Shown: positions 6,661 through 15,161 of the stretch, in pieces
Layout of the letters: every line of letters starts with the position of its first letter
Position numbering within the stretch: position 1 is the stretch's first letter
Translations under genes and position numbers: made by a program
Source: an uncultured Collinsella sp.
GTDB lineage: Bacteria > Actinomycetota > Coriobacteriia > Coriobacteriales > Coriobacteriaceae
DNA: 16,207 nucleotides
Assembly (NCBI GenBank): GCA_900552155.1
Contig: URYU01000025.1
Span: 1 to 16,207, forward strand
Direction: 5' to 3'
The notes under the pieces: model-generated
Told to the model about the DNA's origin: nothing
Database searches by the model: none
Seen by the model: the letters and a program-made list of their open reading frames with translations, nothing else

Positions 6661-8646
6661 CTAGTTCTGAGAGAAGAACGGAAATTGTCGGGGATCAACC
6701 GGCGGATGCGGCATCGGGCCACCCTGGGGCCCACCCTGCGGGCCACCCTGGCCGCCCATCATCTTATCGATGGCGTCCTGAACCTCGCCCTCGAACTTTT
6801 TCATTCCCTCGTGTAAACGACGCTGACCGTCCTCAGAGCGCAGCTCCTCCATTTGCTCGGGCGAAATACCCAGTAGCTCGCCCAGCACGCCCATCATCTC
6901 GTTTCGCACGCGCTCGCTCGTATCCTCGTCAGCAAAACGGCGCACCTCGGCGCGCGCCAGCGAATCGACCGTCATACGCTCCTTGCCGTTAAGCCCCAGG
7001 TCGGACCACGCGAGCATATACGGCCAGGCACGCTCGGCAAACGAACGGGCCGAGACGATCGGCGCCATCGGCAACATGCGGCGGGCAGCCTCACCCTGTC
7101 GAACGAGCATCAGCAGCAGCGAGCAGGCCTCGGGCTTGCCAGCGGCCATCGGGATGTCGTCGAAAGATCGATTGCGGTCCACGTGCGCCTCGAGCGCGCC
7201 ATCGACCTCACCCGGCTCAAGCCCGCCGAGCAGCTGTGCCGCACGGTCGAGCATATCGACCGGACCGTCGAGCGTCGAGAGCGCCTGCGCCAGCACGCGC
7301 TCCATACAATCTTCCACTGCGTTGAGCGTCACGAGCTCTTGGGGCACCACGGCAGACGTGCGGTTGCGCACACGTGCCACAAACTCAAGCGTCGACAGGT
7401 ACACATCGCCAAAGGGCGCGTAATCGCCCTGGTAGCCGCCGCAAAGCGCCGGCGCCGCCAGCGCGTACTCGGTTTTGGACAGCGGGCTCAGCGCCATCGC
7501 ACCCAGCTCGAGCGCCGTATCCTCCAGCATCAGGCCCAGCGTGCGCGAGCGCAGGCGCTCGGCATCGCCCGCCGACACGTCGCGATCGAGCACGCGCGCC
7601 GCATCCGGTGCATCGCGCTCGACGGTGCGAATGTGCAGACGCTCGGCGATGGCGCGGACGGCGGCACAGCGGGCAGCCTCGGCTTCTTCCTGCGCCGGCG
7701 TAAAGATACGGTTGCGCCCCAGCACCAGGCCAATCACATTGCGCGGGCCCAGAGCGTCGACGGCCAGCGCCGCCAGCAGGGACGACGGCAAGTCACCCTC
7801 GAGTGCCACCACAGCACGCGACGCACCGTGGGCTCGGGCGTTGTCGCGCACGGCGAGCACCAGCGCCTGCCACAGCCACTCCTCGGAACGGAACTCGGGC
7901 AGTTCGTGATCCTCCAGGGCATCGAGCATCACGCCGCGCTGAATCTCCTGAACCAGCAGGCTCTCCTCAAAGCACGGCGCCTGGGCCACCACGCGACCGC
8001 AGTCGTCGAGCACAAACGAACCGCCGGTATACACCGACTCGTCATAGGCACCGACCGGTGCCATGCAGGCAAACCACACGCTGCGCTTGGATGCGATCTT
8101 GCGGTAGGCGCCGCTGCGAACGGCAGCAATGGCGGCAGTCTCGCGGTCGGTCATGTCAAACGCGTTGAATTGGAAATACGCAATGAGGTCAACACCGGTC
8201 GGCAGCATCTCGAGTTCGCGGTCCAAGTCAAAAATCACGGCGATGCGCACGCCGTCCACGTCGAACACCGGCGGCGCCCAACGTGTGTCGTTGTTCTCGC
8301 CACGCTGCAGGGCAATGCTCGAACGCGCCGGCACCACATGACCGTCCTTGAGCATCATGTAGTCGAGCAGCGGCTGGCCCTCAAACGAAACCGCCGCGGG
8401 CACGATGCAGATCATGTCAAGCTCCTGGATACGCGCGGCGACACCAGTCAAACCGGCAAGCACGTCGTGCTCAAAGTCGGCAGCGCCCACCAGGCCACCG
8501 GGCATGGCGCCCATAAAGAGCGGAGCCGGAACGCACAGCACGCGCGCCCCGCGCTCGTGGGCCAGGCGAGCCTGGTCCTCGATGCGGCCGCAAATGCCCT
8601 CAATATCACCCAGGCGCATATCGATCTGTGCAAGCGCGAGCTTCAT
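6661..8646 (-). CDS. NadE-like protein with degenerate glutaminase (nitrilase) and NAD+ synthetase domains
   Basis: This 661-residue protein aligns by eye along the whole of glutamine-dependent NAD+ synthetase but lacks its active-site residues. The N-terminal nitrilase-like domain (1-about 230) starts MKLALAQIDMRLGDIEG. The FPEL glutamate position reads VPAP (A41), the catalytic-Lys region reads ARSSIAL, and the ICED cysteine position reads IFDL (F139). In the synthetase-like domain (about 255-545) the PP-loop SGGxDS reads EGDLPS (283-288), GNKSE reads LSKTE, and the YGD..G region is partly kept. The family's closing KRRQ-x-SxRAFGR segment is recognisable as RRMLPMAPIVSARSFAER. Residues 550-661 are an unusual helical, charged extension with a GGQGGPQGGPQGGP tail. 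The start at 8646 has GGAAAGGG about eight bases upstream. It may be regulatory, scaffolding or otherwise repurposed; NAD synthesis is unlikely. Confidence 0.8.
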   Translation of the reverse strand: MKLALAQIDMRLGDIEGICGRIEDQARLAHERGARVLCVPAPLFMGAMPGGLVGAADFEHDVLAGLTGVAARIQELDMICIVPAAVSFEGQPLLDYMMLKDGHVVPARSSIALQRGENNDTRWAPPVFDVDGVRIAVIFDLDRELEMLPTGVDLIAYFQFNAFDMTDRETAAIAAVRSGAYRKIASKRSVWFACMAPVGAYDESVYTGGSFVLDDCGRVVAQAPCFEESLLVQEIQRGVMLDALEDHELPEFRSEEWLWQALVLAVRDNARAHGASRAVVALEGDLPSSLLAALAVDALGPRNVIGLVLGRNRIFTPAQEEAEAARCAAVRAIAERLHIRTVERDAPDAARVLDRDVSAGDAERLRSRTLGLMLEDTALELGAMALSPLSKTEYALAAPALCGGYQGDYAPFGDVYLSTLEFVARVRNRTSAVVPQELVTLNAVEDCMERVLAQALSTLDGPVDMLDRAAQLLGGLEPGEVDGALEAHVDRNRSFDDIPMAAGKPEACSLLLMLVRQGEAARRMLPMAPIVSARSFAERAWPYMLAWSDLGLNGKERMTVDSLARAEVRRFADEDTSERVRNEMMGVLGELLGISPEQMEELRSEDGQRRLHEGMKKFEGEVQDAIDKMMGGQGGPQGGPQGGPMPHPPVDPRQFPFFSQN

Positions 8647-8685
8647 GGCCCAGCCCTTTCCGTCGTAAACCATCGAAATCGTAGT

Positions 8686-8718
8686 AAAAGCGCCGGCCGC
8701 ATAATGCAGCCGGCGCTT
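8686..8718 (-). terminator. Rho-independent terminator after the superoxide reductase gene
   Basis: On the minus strand a perfect 10-bp stem (8718-8709 with 8697-8688, AAGCGCCGGC arms) has an 11-nt loop. The T-run TTTT overlaps the base of the stem and is followed by AC. It begins about 45 bases after the stop of the superoxide reductase gene and ends about 40 bases before the NadE-like start, so the two genes are probably separate transcripts. Confidence 0.8.
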
Positions 8719-8763
8719 GCATGTGCATATGCTAGCTATGATACCCCGAGCGGGGGCGCGCTC

Positions 8764-9126
8764 CTAGAATGTCGCGGACCACAGCCCGTGCAGGTTGCAG
8801 TAGGCATAGACGGTACCGGTCTTGGAGCCGCCCGCGAAAAACGTCGCGGGTTTCATGCCGGGCTCAAGGTAATGAACCTCTAAGCGGCCCTCGGCCTCAA
8901 GCGCAATCCACTCAATGTAGTGTTCGGGCAGGCTGGGGTGCTCGACCGAGCCAACGCGTGCACGAATCACGTGACCGTCGCGCTCGGTCTCGACAACAGG
9001 CACGTGCTTCTCGTGCGCCGCGTCCTCAGTGTTTGCGGTCAGTTCCGTGCAACCGGCAGGGGTCGCAACGTCGTCGCCAAGGGCAGCGATGAGCTTACCG
9101 TCGGGGTCCTTAAAGAATTTCGCCAT
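8764..9126 (-). CDS. Superoxide reductase (desulfoferrodoxin family) lacking the rubredoxin-like iron site
   Basis: This 120-residue superoxide reductase would reduce superoxide to hydrogen peroxide in the cytoplasm, an anaerobe's alternative to superoxide dismutase. The catalytic Fe(His)4(Cys) site is complete: H41 in EKHVP, H63 and H69 in VEHPSLPEHYIEW, and C110 and H113 in YCNLHGLW. E39 and K40, the pair that guides superoxide, are present. The N-terminal desulforedoxin-like part (1-35) retains its length but has a single cysteine (C26) instead of CxxC plus CC, so it cannot hold centre I. This matches the class III form known from Treponema pallidum. The start ATG at 9126 has AAAGGAG six bases upstream. 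The gene ends in TAG followed by a terminator. The 165-base gap upstream shows no clear promoter and no other feature. Confidence 0.92.
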   Translation of the reverse strand: MAKFFKDPDGKLIAALGDDVATPAGCTELTANTEDAAHEKHVPVVETERDGHVIRARVGSVEHPSLPEHYIEWIALEAEGRLEVHYLEPGMKPATFFAGGSKTGTVYAYCNLHGLWSATF

Positions 9127-9291
9127 GATGTTCTCCTTTGCTGATGTGCCAATGTTCTTGATGGTTCTTATGCCCAAAGGCAGACAAACCATCCACGGCA
9201 TTGCAAATGAACACATAACGGACCAGGCAAGCGGTCGGGCCAAAATGCGTCGACCGTCCTGCCCACTCCAGCAGTCCCACCCCGCGCGCGG

Positions 9292-12200
9292 CTAGCGCCC
9301 GTCGCCGCCGAGAAGCGCCAGAACATCCTCGCGCGTGAACAGTGCCGACGAGATGCCGTCGCCGCCGAGTACGCTGTTGACCAGGTCGCGCTTGGACTCC
9401 TGCATCTGCATAATGCGTTCCTCGATCGTGTCCTTGGCGATGAGCTTGTACACGGTCACGGTATGCTGCTGGCCAATACGGTGTGCACGATCAGTTGCTT
9501 GGTCCTGCGCCGCCACGTTCCACCACGGGGCGTAGTGGATGACCACGTCGGCAGCCGTCAGGTTAAGGCCCACGCCGCCCGCCTTGAGCGAAATCAAAAA
9601 GACCGGAACCTCGCCCGCTTGGAACTGCGCGACCATCTTGGCGCGGCTCTCCTTAGACGAAGCGCCCGTGAGCTTAAGGAAGGCGATGTCCTCCTTGGCC
9701 AGGCGCTTACCGATAATATCGAGCATACCCGTAAACTGGCTGAACAACAGGATGCGATGTCCGCCGTCGAGTGCGCCGTGCACGAGCTCCATGCACGTAT
9801 CGAGTTTGGCGCTCCCCGCCTTGTAATCCTCGTAGTGCAGACGCGGGTCGCAGCAGATCTGGCGCAGCTTGGTGAGCTCGGCGAGCACCTTGAGCTTGTC
9901 CTTCTTAAACTCGGATGCCTCGCGATGCTGCACCTGTTGGGCGATGCGGTCCTGGTTGGCCAGGTAGAGTTTGCGCTGCTCGCCGGTGAGCTGCGCCATG
10001 ACCGTATCCTCGATCTTCTCGGGCAGGTCGGCCACCACGTCTTCCTTGACACGGCGCAACACAAACGGCGACACGAGCGCTTGCAGGCGAGCGGCACTGT
10101 CGCCCTCGGCATGCTCGACCGGGCTTTCGAAGCGCTTGGCAAACGACTCGCGCGTGCCGAGCAGGCCCGGCATTAAAAAGTCGAAGATGCTCCAGAGCTC
10201 GGATAGGCGGTTTTCGATGGGCGTGCCCGTCAGGGCAAAGCGCACGCCGGCAGGCAGGCGCTTTGCGGCGCGCGCCACCTGGGTGAGCGGGTTTTTAATG
10301 TACTGGGCCTCATCGAGCACCACGCGGGCAAAGTCCCGCTCGGCATACTCGTCGATATCGCGGCGCATGAGGTCATACGACGTCACGACCACGTTATGCT
10401 CGTCGGCGCCTGCTATCTGCACGCGGCGTTGAGCCTTGGCGCCCACGATGGCGCACACATCCAGCGAGGGCGCAAAGCGCTCCAGCTCGGCAGTCCAGTT
10501 GTACACGAGTGAGGCCGGGCATACCACGAGCGTGGGCTTGTTGTCCCCCGCCTCCACGCGCACCAGGATATGCGCGATCATCTGGAGCGTTTTGCCCAGG
10601 CCCATATCGTCGGCCAAGATACCGCCGAGGCCCAGATGCTCAAGCGAGCCGAGCCACTGGTAGCCGTCGACCTGGTAGCCACGCAGCGTGGCCTTGAGCG
10701 AGGCGGGTACCGTAAAGTCCATCTTGCCGAGCGTGTCCAGGCGCGCGACGGTACGGCGGAACGCAGCGTCGCGATCGGCCTCGAGCGCGGGCGTGCGCGC
10801 GAGCATGCTATCGACGAACAGGGTGCTCGATGCGGAAAGCGACACGCCGTCGAGCAGGTCGACGGCATCGACGCCCAGGTCCTTGGCGAGGCCAAACGCG
10901 GCTCGAGCGCCCTCGTCCAGGCGAATGATGTCGCCGGACGTAAGGCGCGCAAACGTTTGATGGCGCTTGTAGGAGTCGAGGTAGATGGCAAGGTCTGCCG
11001 CCGAAAGGCCGCTCGCGCCCAGCTCGACGTCGAGCAGGTTGCTCTTGCCGGTCGCACGCACCGAAAGCTTGGGCGCAGGGCGCACCGAGATCTGGCGTAG
11101 GTGGTCGCTGAGCATGACCTCGCCCAGCTCGGACAGGGCAGACAGGCCCTCGGTCAGCAAGCAGAACAGGCTCTCGTCGTCGCGCTCCTCAAACGCCAGG
11201 CCGCCCTCGTAAAAGTCGAAATACAGGGCCGCCGTGTCCATAACGCGAAACTCTGCTATCTCGTCGCGCGGCGGCACGCCCGGGCGCTGCTCTTCGAAGG
11301 GACTGCCCGGAGCGCCCAGGCTAAAGAGATCTGCCGACCAGTCGCCGTAGGAAACCGTAATCTTGCAGGTCACGAGCCCGTCGTCGACACCGATTGCCAT
11401 GGCAAAGCTCGGCTCGGGCGCCACGGTGTCGAGCACGGCGGGCGCGGTAAGGTCGGTGTAGTCGCGCAAAATGGGCAGCGCCATACGACAGAACTCCCCC
11501 ACCTGGTCGACAGCGATATGGATCGGCGTGCGACAGGGCAGTAAGCGCGATAGGAACGGCGCCGCATGCTGGGCAAACGCTACATCGGCGCGGCGCGCAC
11601 GGCGGGTGTCGACCAGATAGGCAACGTCGCCCGAAGCAAAGCAGTATGCATCGGCCGGCAGGCGTAGATCGTAGCTGCCGCCAGCCGCCGGCGCGATTTT
11701 GGCAGCAAGGAGCGGTGGGCGCTTAGACGGCGCCTCGTCCTCCCCTTCCGGAGGCATCTCGACCGCCACGTCATAGGTGCGATGCGTCGACGTCCCCCGC
11801 GACCAGGCGGGCTCAAAGGAGATGGTCTGGCCACGCAGCAGGTCCAGCACATATACGATGCTATGCTCGGACAACGGCAACTGACGCTCGGCGACAAAAC
11901 CGCTGCGGGCAAAGTCGTACGACGCCGAACGCGAGCTTGTGATGTCATCGAGATAGGCGACTGTCGTCACAACAAGGTTGAGCAGCTTTGTCGACACGTC
12001 TTCGAAGGCCTCGGGCGTATGGACAAACGTGAGCTTCTTGCCGTACGAGTAGGTGCCGCCTCGGACATAGGCGTCGGCCATGCCGTCGATATCCTTGACC
12101 ACGTAAGACACCGAACCGCAGCGAATGCGAAGCTCGAGCGCCCAGCTAAAGCGGTCGGCGAACAGCGGATTGTAGTCCGGCACCAACGAGGGCTCCAACG

Positions 12201-12756
12201 CCGCTTTGGGGGCGTCGGGATCAACGGCACAGGCAAGCTTGCGGCGCATGCTCGCCAGCTCATCCATGCGCGCGTCCGAAAGATCGGAGAGCGCCGCCAT
12301 GAGGCTAGGGCTCGTGGGGACGGGCGCCGGAAAGGGAAAGTTGGGATTGACGGCCGGCGCTTTGGGCGCGGTGCGCGCGGGCTGTTTCGGCTGCGCCGTA
12401 AACGTGCGAACCGGCGTGCGCAGCCCCTCAACAGGCTCGGTGCCGCTGGCGTCCAGGTACGCCAGCGCTGTGGCGATGGCGTGCTTGCACATGCCGGGGT
12501 AGCGATAGGCAGCGGGGCAATCGCAGTCGTAGTCGATCACCTCGTGCTCGTCCATATCGAGCGCCACGTGTGTCTTGTACAGGTCGCCGCGCGAGCCGCG
12601 CACCGAGCCCTCAACCGTCACGTTTTTGGAGAAGCGCGAGCCGCTGTCCTCAATCGACAGCACGGCACCGTTGAGCATGAGCGAACGCCCCTTCATAAAG
12701 GTGCTGCTGAGCGCCGCCTCCTTACGAAGCGCCTGCACAAACGTCTCCTGCGCCAT
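9292..12756 (-). CDS. SNF2-family DEAD/DEAH helicase with N-terminal SWIM zinc finger
   Basis: This 1154-residue Swi2/Snf2 ATPase is probably a DNA translocase that remodels protein-DNA complexes; its substrate is unknown. A SWIM zinc finger lies near the N-terminus (C78, C80, C90, H92 in DCDCP...MCKH). A long middle region of about 550 residues has no obvious motif. The helicase core occupies about residues 690-1140: motif I DDMGLGKT, motif II DEAQ, motif III LTGTPIENRLSELW, motif V LKAGGVGLNLTAADVVIHY and motif VI QATDRAHRIGQ. All ATPase motifs look intact. The start ATG at 12756 has GGAGG five bases upstream, better than upstream in-frame options. It lies 38 bases after dnaE with no terminator between, so the two are probably cotranscribed. 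It ends in TAG. Family membership is certain; the biological role is not. Confidence 0.95.
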   Translation of the reverse strand: MAQETFVQALRKEAALSSTFMKGRSLMLNGAVLSIEDSGSRFSKNVTVEGSVRGSRGDLYKTHVALDMDEHEVIDYDCDCPAAYRYPGMCKHAIATALAYLDASGTEPVEGLRTPVRTFTAQPKQPARTAPKAPAVNPNFPFPAPVPTSPSLMAALSDLSDARMDELASMRRKLACAVDPDAPKAALEPSLVPDYNPLFADRFSWALELRIRCGSVSYVVKDIDGMADAYVRGGTYSYGKKLTFVHTPEAFEDVSTKLLNLVVTTVAYLDDITSSRSASYDFARSGFVAERQLPLSEHSIVYVLDLLRGQTISFEPAWSRGTSTHRTYDVAVEMPPEGEDEAPSKRPPLLAAKIAPAAGGSYDLRLPADAYCFASGDVAYLVDTRRARRADVAFAQHAAPFLSRLLPCRTPIHIAVDQVGEFCRMALPILRDYTDLTAPAVLDTVAPEPSFAMAIGVDDGLVTCKITVSYGDWSADLFSLGAPGSPFEEQRPGVPPRDEIAEFRVMDTAALYFDFYEGGLAFEERDDESLFCLLTEGLSALSELGEVMLSDHLRQISVRPAPKLSVRATGKSNLLDVELGASGLSAADLAIYLDSYKRHQTFARLTSGDIIRLDEGARAAFGLAKDLGVDAVDLLDGVSLSASSTLFVDSMLARTPALEADRDAAFRRTVARLDTLGKMDFTVPASLKATLRGYQVDGYQWLGSLEHLGLGGILADDMGLGKTLQMIAHILVRVEAGDNKPTLVVCPASLVYNWTAELERFAPSLDVCAIVGAKAQRRVQIAGADEHNVVVTSYDLMRRDIDEYAERDFARVVLDEAQYIKNPLTQVARAAKRLPAGVRFALTGTPIENRLSELWSIFDFLMPGLLGTRESFAKRFESPVEHAEGDSAARLQALVSPFVLRRVKEDVVADLPEKIEDTVMAQLTGEQRKLYLANQDRIAQQVQHREASEFKKDKLKVLAELTKLRQICCDPRLHYEDYKAGSAKLDTCMELVHGALDGGHRILLFSQFTGMLDIIGKRLAKEDIAFLKLTGASSKESRAKMVAQFQAGEVPVFLISLKAGGVGLNLTAADVVIHYAPWWNVAAQDQATDRAHRIGQQHTVTVYKLIAKDTIEERIMQMQESKRDLVNSVLGGDGISSALFTREDVLALLGGDGR

Positions 12757-12794
12757 CACTTCCTCCAATCTCGCGCGGACCAGCAAGGTCGCCC

Positions 12795-15149
12795 TTAGAT
12801 AACCGTCACGCGGCCCTGGTTACCCACAATCGCCTTTGCCTCTGCCAGCAGCGGAATCGAGCGTGCGTTGACCTTGGCCGGCACCTCGGCACGCAGTACG
12901 CGCCCGTCCACCTGCTCGATAAAGATCTCCACGCGGTCGCCGCCCGGGTTGGCGGTAAGCACCGTGGCAAGACGCGCCATATTGCCCTGGCTAAAGCGGC
13001 TGTTGGGCACCATGACCTCAAACACCTTGGGCTTGTTGTTCTCCTCGTTGAGCTCCAGCGGCACGATCTCCTGCGCGATGATCTGGTCGCCGCGGTCCGA
13101 GCGCTCGAGTTTGCCCTTAATGCGCACAAACGCGTCGGACAGCTGCGCGCCGGTCTCGGGATCGACCTCGCCGTACAGATACCCCTCGGCTTCCTTGTAG
13201 GTCTTGGGGAACACGACGACGGTGGCCTCGCCTTCCATGTCCTCGAGCTGCACGATGCCCATGGGGTCGCCGTTTTTGGTCACGCGCTTGGACACGCTCG
13301 AGACCATACCGGCCCACCACAGCGCCTTGCCCTCGGGAATCTCCTGGTTGATGGTGCCGCCCGTGGGGTTCTGCACTTCGTAGCCGGTATCGATCTGCGA
13401 AAACGAGAAGTCGCGCGCTTTGCTGAGCGCATACTCAAACGGGCGCAGCGGGTGGTCCGAGACATAGATGCCCAGAACCTCCTTCTCCTGGCTCAGCTTA
13501 AGGTGGCGGTCCCATTCCTGGCCATCCGGATCGGGCACGCTCACCTCAAAGCCCGAGCCCTCAACATCGCCGAACATGTCGAAGAACGACGTCTGGCCGC
13601 TCGCACGATCCTTCTGGCGCTTCACAGCGGCATCGATGATGTTCTCGGGGTTGTTCTTGTCCACAAAGTGCATCATCTGGCGACGCGGATACCCCGTGGA
13701 GTCGAAGGCGCCTGCCTTGATGAGCGATTCGATCACGCGACGGTTTGCCTGGCTGGAATCCACGCGCTCGACAAAGTCGTGCAGTGTCTTAAACGAGCCG
13801 CCCGCCTCGCGCTCGGCGATAATCGCCTGCGCCACGCCGGTGCCCACGCCGCGGATGCCGGCCAGACCAAAGCGCACGCCCTCCTTGGTAGCCGTGAACT
13901 CGGTACCGGACTCGTTGACATCTGGCGACAGCACGGGAATGCCGTCATGACGGCAAGCCGAGACGTAGTGAACGATCTTATCGGTCTTGCCCGTGTAGGA
14001 CGTCAGAACGGCCGCCATGTACTCGTGCGGATAATGTGCCTTGAGCCACGCCGTCTGCATAACCTGAATGGCGTAGCCGGCGGAGTGCGACTTGTTGAAG
14101 GCGTAGGACGCGAACTCAAGGACATCGTCCCAAATCTTCTGGGCGACCTCGCGCGTGTAGTTGTTCTTGATAGCGCCATTCATCCAGTGGTCGTAAGTGG
14201 TCTCGTCCGAGCCATCCTCCCAGTGGAGCACCGTCGACGTGAGCAGCTTAATCTTTTTCTTGGCCACGGGCTTACGGATACGCGAGTCCGATTCGCCCTT
14301 GGAGAAGCCGCACATCTCGACGGAGATGAGCATAACCTGCTCCTGGTAGACCATGGTGCCGTAGGTTTCGCCCAGGATGTCGTCCAAGCGGTCGTCGTAG
14401 GAAACCGCCGGCTCCTTGCCGTTCATACGGTTGATGTAGGACGAGACCATGCCGGCGCCCAGCGGGCCCGGGCGGTAAAGGGCGATCAATGCCACGTCGT
14501 GTTTGTACTCGGTGGGCTTCATGTTCTTGATCGTGGCCGTCATGCCGGCGGACTCGACCTGGAAGACGCCGGCGGTGTGGCCGGAGCCCATGAGCTTAAA
14601 GATCTCGGGATCGTCAAAGGGAATCTCTTCCTCTTTGATGTCGATGCCGAAGTTCTTTTTGATGTAGGCCTTGGCCTTGGAGATAACCGTCAGCGTACGC
14701 AGGCCCAAGAAGTCCATCTTGAGCAGGCCCATGTCGGCGACGGTATGGCCCTCGTACTGGGTAATCTCGACGCCGCCCTTGGTATCGAGCTTGGTGGGCA
14801 CGTGCTCGTTGACGGGGTCGCGGCAAATCAGAACGGCGCACGCGTGCACGCCCTCGCCACGGGTAAGGCCCTCGATCGAGAGCGCCGTGTCGATGATGCG
14901 GCGGGCGTCGTCGTCCTTTTTATAGGCCTCGGCAAAGTCGGGGTTAAACAGATCCTCTTTGCCGGGTTGCTTTTCGAGCACCTGCTTGAGCTTGACCTTG
15001 GGGTCGCTCGAGACCATCTTGGACAGGCGCTGGCCCATGTAGACCGGGTAGTCCAGGACGCGCGCGGCGTCGTTGATGGCCTGCTTGGCCTTAATGGTCG
15101 AGTAGGTGATGACGTGGGTACCCTTCTCGGGGCAGTAGAGTTGTCGCAC
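12795..15149 (-). CDS. dnaE: DnaE C-terminal fragment: palm (part), fingers, tandem HhH, OB fold
   Basis: These 784 codons carry the rest of the palm, with the third catalytic aspartate in LKMDFLGLRTLT, and the fingers with ALYRPGPLG, MVYQEQVML and FASYAFNKSHSAGYA. Then come the tandem helix-hairpin-helix region (GLAGIRGVGTGVAQAII), a linker to the beta-clamp and tau-binding part, and an OB fold (WWAGMVSSVSKRVTKNGDPMG). The usual RKAMGKK segment reads IRKPVAKKKIK and is followed by an insertion of about 20 residues. The first codon is an internal GTG (Val in ELVRQLY) without a Shine-Dalgarno sequence, so independent translation is unlikely. The start LYCPEKGTHVITY has two doubtful residues. 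SNF2 follows 38 bases downstream. Confidence 0.85.
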   Translation of the reverse strand: MRQLYCPEKGTHVITYSTIKAKQAINDAARVLDYPVYMGQRLSKMVSSDPKVKLKQVLEKQPGKEDLFNPDFAEAYKKDDDARRIIDTALSIEGLTRGEGVHACAVLICRDPVNEHVPTKLDTKGGVEITQYEGHTVADMGLLKMDFLGLRTLTVISKAKAYIKKNFGIDIKEEEIPFDDPEIFKLMGSGHTAGVFQVESAGMTATIKNMKPTEYKHDVALIALYRPGPLGAGMVSSYINRMNGKEPAVSYDDRLDDILGETYGTMVYQEQVMLISVEMCGFSKGESDSRIRKPVAKKKIKLLTSTVLHWEDGSDETTYDHWMNGAIKNNYTREVAQKIWDDVLEFASYAFNKSHSAGYAIQVMQTAWLKAHYPHEYMAAVLTSYTGKTDKIVHYVSACRHDGIPVLSPDVNESGTEFTATKEGVRFGLAGIRGVGTGVAQAIIAEREAGGSFKTLHDFVERVDSSQANRRVIESLIKAGAFDSTGYPRRQMMHFVDKNNPENIIDAAVKRQKDRASGQTSFFDMFGDVEGSGFEVSVPDPDGQEWDRHLKLSQEKEVLGIYVSDHPLRPFEYALSKARDFSFSQIDTGYEVQNPTGGTINQEIPEGKALWWAGMVSSVSKRVTKNGDPMGIVQLEDMEGEATVVVFPKTYKEAEGYLYGEVDPETGAQLSDAFVRIKGKLERSDRGDQIIAQEIVPLELNEENNKPKVFEVMVPNSRFSQGNMARLATVLTANPGGDRVEIFIEQVDGRVLRAEVPAKVNARSIPLLAEAKAIVGNQGRVTVI

Positions 15150-15161
15150 GAGCTCAACGAC

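Noticed and set aside
6597..6992. Small plus-strand genes in or next to the ruvC/NadE-like gap
   Set aside because: The frames run into the antisense of the NadE-like gene, show Arg/Pro-rich shadow composition and have no credible start site.
9270..9300. CCGCGCGCGG palindrome after SNF2 as a terminator or operator
   Set aside because: A 10-base GC palindrome has no loop and no T-run and is expected in such GC-rich DNA.
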